This document shows, piece after piece, positions 8,564 through 11,208 of a DNA stretch of 11,208 nucleotides. The stretch is from Asterionellopsis glacialis (lineage: Eukaryota; Bacillariophyta; Plagiogrammaphyceae; Rhaphoneidales; Asterionellopsidaceae): the NCBI GenBank assembly GCA_014885115.2, contig WKLE02002618.1, positions 1 through 11,208 on the forward strand, in the 5' to 3' direction. Both the position numbers and the translations under genes were made by a program. How positions within the stretch are numbered: the first letter of the stretch is position 1; each line of letters starts with the position of its first letter. The notes under the pieces are model-generated. The model saw only the letters and a program-made list of their open reading frames with translations, did not search any database and was not told the origin of the DNA.

Positions 8564-8706
8564 AACTCAATATATTTTCCTATCACTTTTCAATATTGTT
8601 GTCAGCATAGGGCATCTTCTGAATAGGGGCTTAATTTTTATTATTATGCATTTGATTGGTACCTTTGTGTAAGCTGTCTGACACTCTTTTTTTTTTCTAA
8701 GAGTGT
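8564..8706. other. AT-rich linker between the LTR and the transposase-like remnant
   Basis: I see no gene in these bases. They hold AT-rich sequence and, at the right end, an inverted repeat ACACTCTT (8681-8688) / AAGAGTGT (8699-8706) separated by a T-rich loop of 10 bases. Confidence 0.5.
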
Positions 8707-8727
8707 GGTTTGTCAAATTGACAAACC
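8707..8727. repeat. Perfect 21-bp palindrome beside a hairpin
   Basis: GGTTTGTCAA and TTGACAAACC are perfect inverted 10-base arms around one central A. They directly follow the 8681-8706 hairpin. The similarity of the minus-strand transposase-like frame fades inside this palindrome (around 8713), so it may mark a deletion end or a transposon terminus. A protein-binding site is also possible. Confidence 0.6.
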
Positions 8728-9277
8728 TGACTCTATTGAATCAGCCACTATCTAGCACTCTGGTGAGTCTACTTCAATAGTTGGTGGTCTGCCCACTACT
8801 GTTTTAGTATTCAATTTCCATTAGGCTTTGTATTCAATACCATCTCTTTGGTGTTCATAGATGTCATTAAGTGTGATACTAATATCTGTTCCCCAGGGTA
8901 TTGATAGTGCTGTTTTTATTTGAGACATGATACTGTTGCTCTCCCTCCACTCTTCCTTTTCAGGAGAGTTCAACACACACTTGTACAAGTATGCAATGGC
9001 ACATCGCTTTGCAACCAATTCATTAAAAAAGGGTTCATCCAAATCATAATCATTATACTGTAGTGCCTCTTCAATTCTTACTTCCTCATGTTTACCTTTA
9101 TGACTGTTTGTCTGTTTCCTGTGTTTGCGGGTCTGTTTCCTGTGTTTGCGGCAAGCTTGTTGTTGTTGTTGAAACTTTTTTGTTATTTGCTTTTTGTTTT
9201 TTGCTTCCTCTTGTGTCCAATTTTTTCTTCTTAGTTGATTTCCATTTTTTAGGAGGAACTGCATTTTTATTTGCCAT
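8714..9277 (-). pseudogene. Transposase-like protein, broken N-terminal part
   Basis: An ATG at 9277 in good eukaryotic context (ACCATGG) opens a lysine-rich, probably nuclear N-terminus (MANKNAVPPKKWKSTKKKK). That frame stops at 9098. The conserved part lies in another frame: DLDEPFFNELVAKRCAIAYL, then PEKEEWRESNSIMSQIKTAL and DIYEHQRDGIEYKA. So a frameshift, or less likely an intron, lies at about 9100-9180. After the TAA at 8821-8823 the same frame goes on GRPPTIEVDSPEC, TAG, IVADSIESGLSI and then fades. The mix of an 'AYLY...SP...W' helix region with a 'GRPP...ESGLS' helix-turn-helix segment resembles DNA-binding N-termini of IS630-like DDE transposases in algae. This is by recollection only; no catalytic core is present. 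Confidence 0.5.
9110..9151. repeat. 21-bp tandem duplication in the transposase-like gene
   Basis: The 21-base unit at 9110-9130 is repeated exactly at 9131-9151. Being seven codons long, it keeps frame: QETDPQT-type repeats in one minus frame, RKHRKQT repeats in the other. It sits where reading must change frame, so slippage in this low-complexity part may be linked to the shift. Confidence 0.85.
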
Positions 9278-9616
9278 GGTGTTTTGAAATGGTAGATTGT
9301 TGAGTATTGTAGATGCACAGTGTCCCAAATAAAGAAGTTTTAGAGAATGCACCAAAAATTTGAAGACAGTTTTCTTTGAGGAATATTTGTGTTGTAAATT
9401 CTGAAAACAAATGTTCATGACCTATCTGTACAAATCATGTAATTGTACATACTGTAGAATTGATAATAGTTGTTTGAGCAGGAAAACCGAAATCCTATTT
9501 CAAAACAAAAATTTGTTCTTGTAGATTGTACATGATAATTTTGAAAATTGTTTTTCATATTATTTCTTTCTGCCATTCCTGATTAATTGTCATATTTTTT
9601 AAAAAGATTACTCATC
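9278..9616. promoter_or_regulatory. Divergent intergenic region, possible bidirectional promoter
   Basis: About 340 AT-rich bases separate the starts of the minus-strand transposase-like gene (9277) and the plus-strand gene (9617). No clear TATA box or known site stands out, and I see no ORF with coding character. The head-to-head arrangement is the only reason to suggest promoter function. Confidence 0.3.
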
Positions 9617-10264
9617 ATGGCTCCTCCTCTAAAATACAAACTACCAGAACTAGATGAAACCAAAATAAACAAGATTTTGGAAATGACACCGATGCAAAGG
9701 TCTGACACCTTCTATCAAAACACCATCGGCATTAAACATGCAATTAACTACTGTACCAAGATCTTCACTGGTGAGGTCTGGAAGGACAGGGATGATTTGT
9801 TCATCCAAAATAAAATCTTGAAGTTAAGGTTGTCTGAAGCCAGGGACAACCTCATCAAGATGACAAATAGGGTGTACACCACGGAGAGGAGCATTGATGT
9901 GTTCTGTGAATACTACAAGCACACCTGGGAGTATGCAAAGTCACATATATCTGATGTTGATAATTCAATCCTGAATTTTTACAACAACGTGAAAAGTATT
10001 AATAATGACAAGTGTGAGTTACCTGACAAACCCACTTTTTTTGCAAACTTACCAAATTCAAATCTTACCATAAAGGAATTGGGAGAGGAAAATATCATTC
10101 AATATTCAAAACCTAACATTGATCTCAATTATAAGGCACCTCCTGAAAACTTACTTGTACAACATACTTCAGGTGACAAAGAGGAGATAGTTGGTAGCCA
10201 AGAACAGCCAGGTACTGACCAAGCTGTCCTAGGAGGAAATTACAGAGAGGTGGATGCTCTCTGA
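9617..10264 (+). CDS. Unrecognised hydrophilic protein, 215 residues to first stop
   Basis: I do not recognise this protein. I start it at the ATG at 9617 (ATCATGG context, MAPPLKYKLPELDETKINKI) rather than the in-frame ATG at 9587, whose extra residues have weak context. It is charged, with no signal peptide or membrane segment, and looks mostly helical in its first 130 residues (NKILKLRLSEARDNLI, SIDVFCEYYKHTWEYAKSH). It has aromatic and cysteine residues but no metal-binding pattern. Residues after about 150 look disordered and acidic. TGA at 10262-10264 ends the frame, yet the next 24 codons stay open and form an acidic run (DDDSDNNNN) and a basic cluster (ARKKQKRV) before TAA at 10337-10339. 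That suggests the stop is a recent nonsense change and the intact protein was about 239 residues with a nuclear signal. It may be a transposon accessory gene paired with the divergent transposase-like gene. Confidence 0.6.
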   Translation: MAPPLKYKLPELDETKINKILEMTPMQRSDTFYQNTIGIKHAINYCTKIFTGEVWKDRDDLFIQNKILKLRLSEARDNLIKMTNRVYTTERSIDVFCEYYKHTWEYAKSHISDVDNSILNFYNNVKSINNDKCELPDKPTFFANLPNSNLTIKELGEENIIQYSKPNIDLNYKAPPENLLVQHTSGDKEEIVGSQEQPGTDQAVLGGNYREVDAL

Positions 10265-10339
10265 GATGATGATAGTGACAACAACAATGCAGTCATCACC
10301 CCAGCAAGGAAAAAACAGAAGAGGGTGTCAACTTTGTAA
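10265..10339 (+). pseudogene. Open C-terminal tail after the TGA, acidic then basic
   Basis: This is in frame with the upstream gene. It encodes 24 residues, an acidic Asp/Asn run followed by PARKKQKRVSTL, and ends at TAA 10337-10339. The ARKKQKRV cluster fits a classical nuclear localisation signal. A random 3' UTR would be less likely to give such a coherent tail, but 25 codons is short, so this is suggestive only. Confidence 0.45.
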
Positions 10340-10543
10340 ATCCAGCAAGATACTGTATCAACAAAGAAGGAAAATACAAGAGAGAAACAATTTGGTAAAT
10401 TCATATTTTATATAATTATAGGTATTCAAATAAACATCTTTAAAATAAGTGTTAAAAAACAATAAGTAATAAAAACAGTAAAATACTCGATGTAATTTAT
10501 TTTTCTTAAGTAATAATTCTGGAAAAAAAATCAGAATTTTTTT
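10340..10543 (+). terminator. Probable 3' UTR with poly(A) signals, AT-rich
   Basis: AATAAA occurs at 10429-10434, about 90 bases after the TAA at 10337-10339, and again at 10468-10473. Either could serve the plus-strand gene, although in such AT-rich DNA chance matches are common. A small inverted repeat, AATTCTG (10515-10521) / CAGAATT (10532-10538), lies just before the foldback. No gene is seen. Confidence 0.35.
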
Positions 10544-10902
10544 ATATAGTCATGTATACAGCATTATTGACGATCAATTTTGAGATGAAAAGCCATCAAT
10601 GATGACAAGAAATCAACAATGACAGCAATACTTTTAAATTGTCTTCTGCCCTATAGAAAACGATTTTTGATTTTGTTGCCATGGTGACCTCCACAAGAAA
10701 AAAATTGAGGACGCACCAACTATTATCAGACAGATGGTATTCTCATGGAGACAACCATGCATGGAGTTGAATCAAAAGTCCATTTTGGCAGAGCAGAAGA
10801 CAATTGAGAATAGCAAAATGCCATTGTTGATGTCTTGTCATTGTTGATGGCTTTTGATTTCAAAATTCATAGTTGGCAATGCTGTACACATGAACTTATA
10901 TT
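10544..10902. repeat. Long imperfect inverted repeat (foldback, MITE-like)
   Basis: Left arm about 10544-10693, right arm about 10746-10902, loop about 52 bases. Paired blocks from outside in: TCATGTATACAGCATT (10550-10565) with AATGCTGTACACATGA (10878-10893), 15 of 16; AAAAGCCATCAA (10588-10599) with TTGATGGCTTTT (10844-10855), perfect; 10605-10621 with 10822-10838, 16 of 17; AATTGTCTTCTGC (10637-10649) with GCAGAAGACAATT (10793-10805), perfect; 10683-10693 with 10746-10756, partial. The order and spacing of blocks match along both arms, so this is one long hairpin, not chance. It has no coding capacity and could be a non-autonomous foldback DNA transposon or an inverted duplication. Confidence 0.85.
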
Positions 10903-11208
10903 ACATCAGAAAGGCTTTTAAAGGCAATGGAAGCAAAATTCTGTCCTGCCTTCACATATTCACTCCCTTGAAAAAGATATTCAATCCTTGGAAAGTCATA
11001 TTTATGTCACTCCCACCAAAAAATATGTCACTCCATTGACAAAAATATGTCTCTCAGAGATATGCAGGCCAGCGCGTGTGAAATATTTATGTCCTTAAGT
11101 GAAATATGTCTTTGGTTCAAGGACCTTAAATTTAATATGCATTGCCATAAATTTTCAGAAACCCGAAAATTCATGGCTCTCCCCACACTTTTCAGAGCAC
11201 ATCATTGA
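10903..11208. other. AT-rich sequence with loosely repeated ATATGTC motif, no gene
   Basis: No protein of coding character is seen on either strand. A degenerate motif, roughly A-TAT-(TT)-ATGTC followed by CTC or CTT, recurs at 10998-11014, 11021-11034, 11042-11055, 11081-11094 and 11101-11113, mostly 20-23 bases apart. A short inverted repeat AATTTTC (11150-11156) / GAAAATT (11165-11171) lies near the right edge. Confidence 0.45.

Noticed and set aside
9063..9287. Plus-strand hydrophobic ORF that could look like a membrane protein
   Set aside because: It is the reverse complement of lysine/glutamine-rich codons of the minus-strand transposase-like gene; antisense of poly-Lys/Gln reads as Phe/Leu/Val.
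10854..11039. Plus-strand ORF of 61 codons at the right end
   Set aside because: It begins inside the right arm of the foldback and runs into the AT-rich repeated motif; no coding character.
1..11208. Reassigned TGA codon or selenocysteine use to explain the many TGA codons
   Set aside because: Frameshifts and other stops occur in the same genes, and a TGA seems to be the genuine end of the non-LTR ORF, so mutation decay is simpler.
1..11208. CRISPR array, tRNA, rRNA, bacterial operon or phage system
   Set aside because: No regularly spaced repeats, cloverleaf, ribosomal sequence or Shine-Dalgarno-led gene series was seen; the content is eukaryotic retroelements.

Overview
The window looks like AT-rich nuclear DNA from a microalga, most likely a diatom. 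The main clue is a non-LTR-type reverse transcriptase (RT) of a kind I recognise from diatom genomes (the HRLRVIHIYEADYNL block, a GQGSG block, an FVDDS catalytic box), together with Ty3/gypsy polyproteins of matching style. The diatom assignment rests on recognition, not on a search. I see no bacterial operon, CRISPR array, tRNA or rRNA. Almost everything is transposon-derived and broken.

Layout. (1) About 1-1020, minus strand: fragment of a Ty3/gypsy element (RT end, RNase H, start of integrase), decayed. (2) About 1047-1319 and 5352-8563, plus strand: a second, diverged Ty3/gypsy element, beginning inside its protease and running through RT, RNase H, integrase and probably a 3' LTR. Its gag and 5' LTR are absent. 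(3) 1320-5351, minus strand: a 5'-truncated non-LTR retrotransposon (RT, RNase H, C-terminal region, 3' UTR, short ATT-repeat tail) inserted in the protease-RT region of element 2. The insertion is flanked by a perfect 18-bp target-site duplication (1302-1319 and 5352-5369), so the nesting can be read directly. (4) About 8564-8730: short AT-rich linker with a hairpin and an adjoining 21-bp palindrome. (5) About 8714-9277, minus strand: broken N-terminal part of a transposase-like protein. (6) 9617-10264, plus strand: an unrecognised hydrophilic protein, divergent from 5, with an in-frame TGA followed by a still-open lysine/arginine-rich tail. (7) About 10544-10902: a long foldback (arms about 155 bp, loop about 50 bp), MITE-like. 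(8) 10903-11208: AT-rich sequence with a loosely repeated ATATGTC motif and no gene.

How they relate. The order of events can be inferred in part. Gypsy element 2 was present first; the non-LTR element then inserted by target-primed reverse transcription; both have since collected frameshifts and stops, many of them TGA. The most interesting uncertain part is the divergent pair at 8.7-10.4 kb, which could be the two-gene core of a DNA transposon. I found no clearly novel functional system; the strongest results are the readable nested insertion and the foldback.
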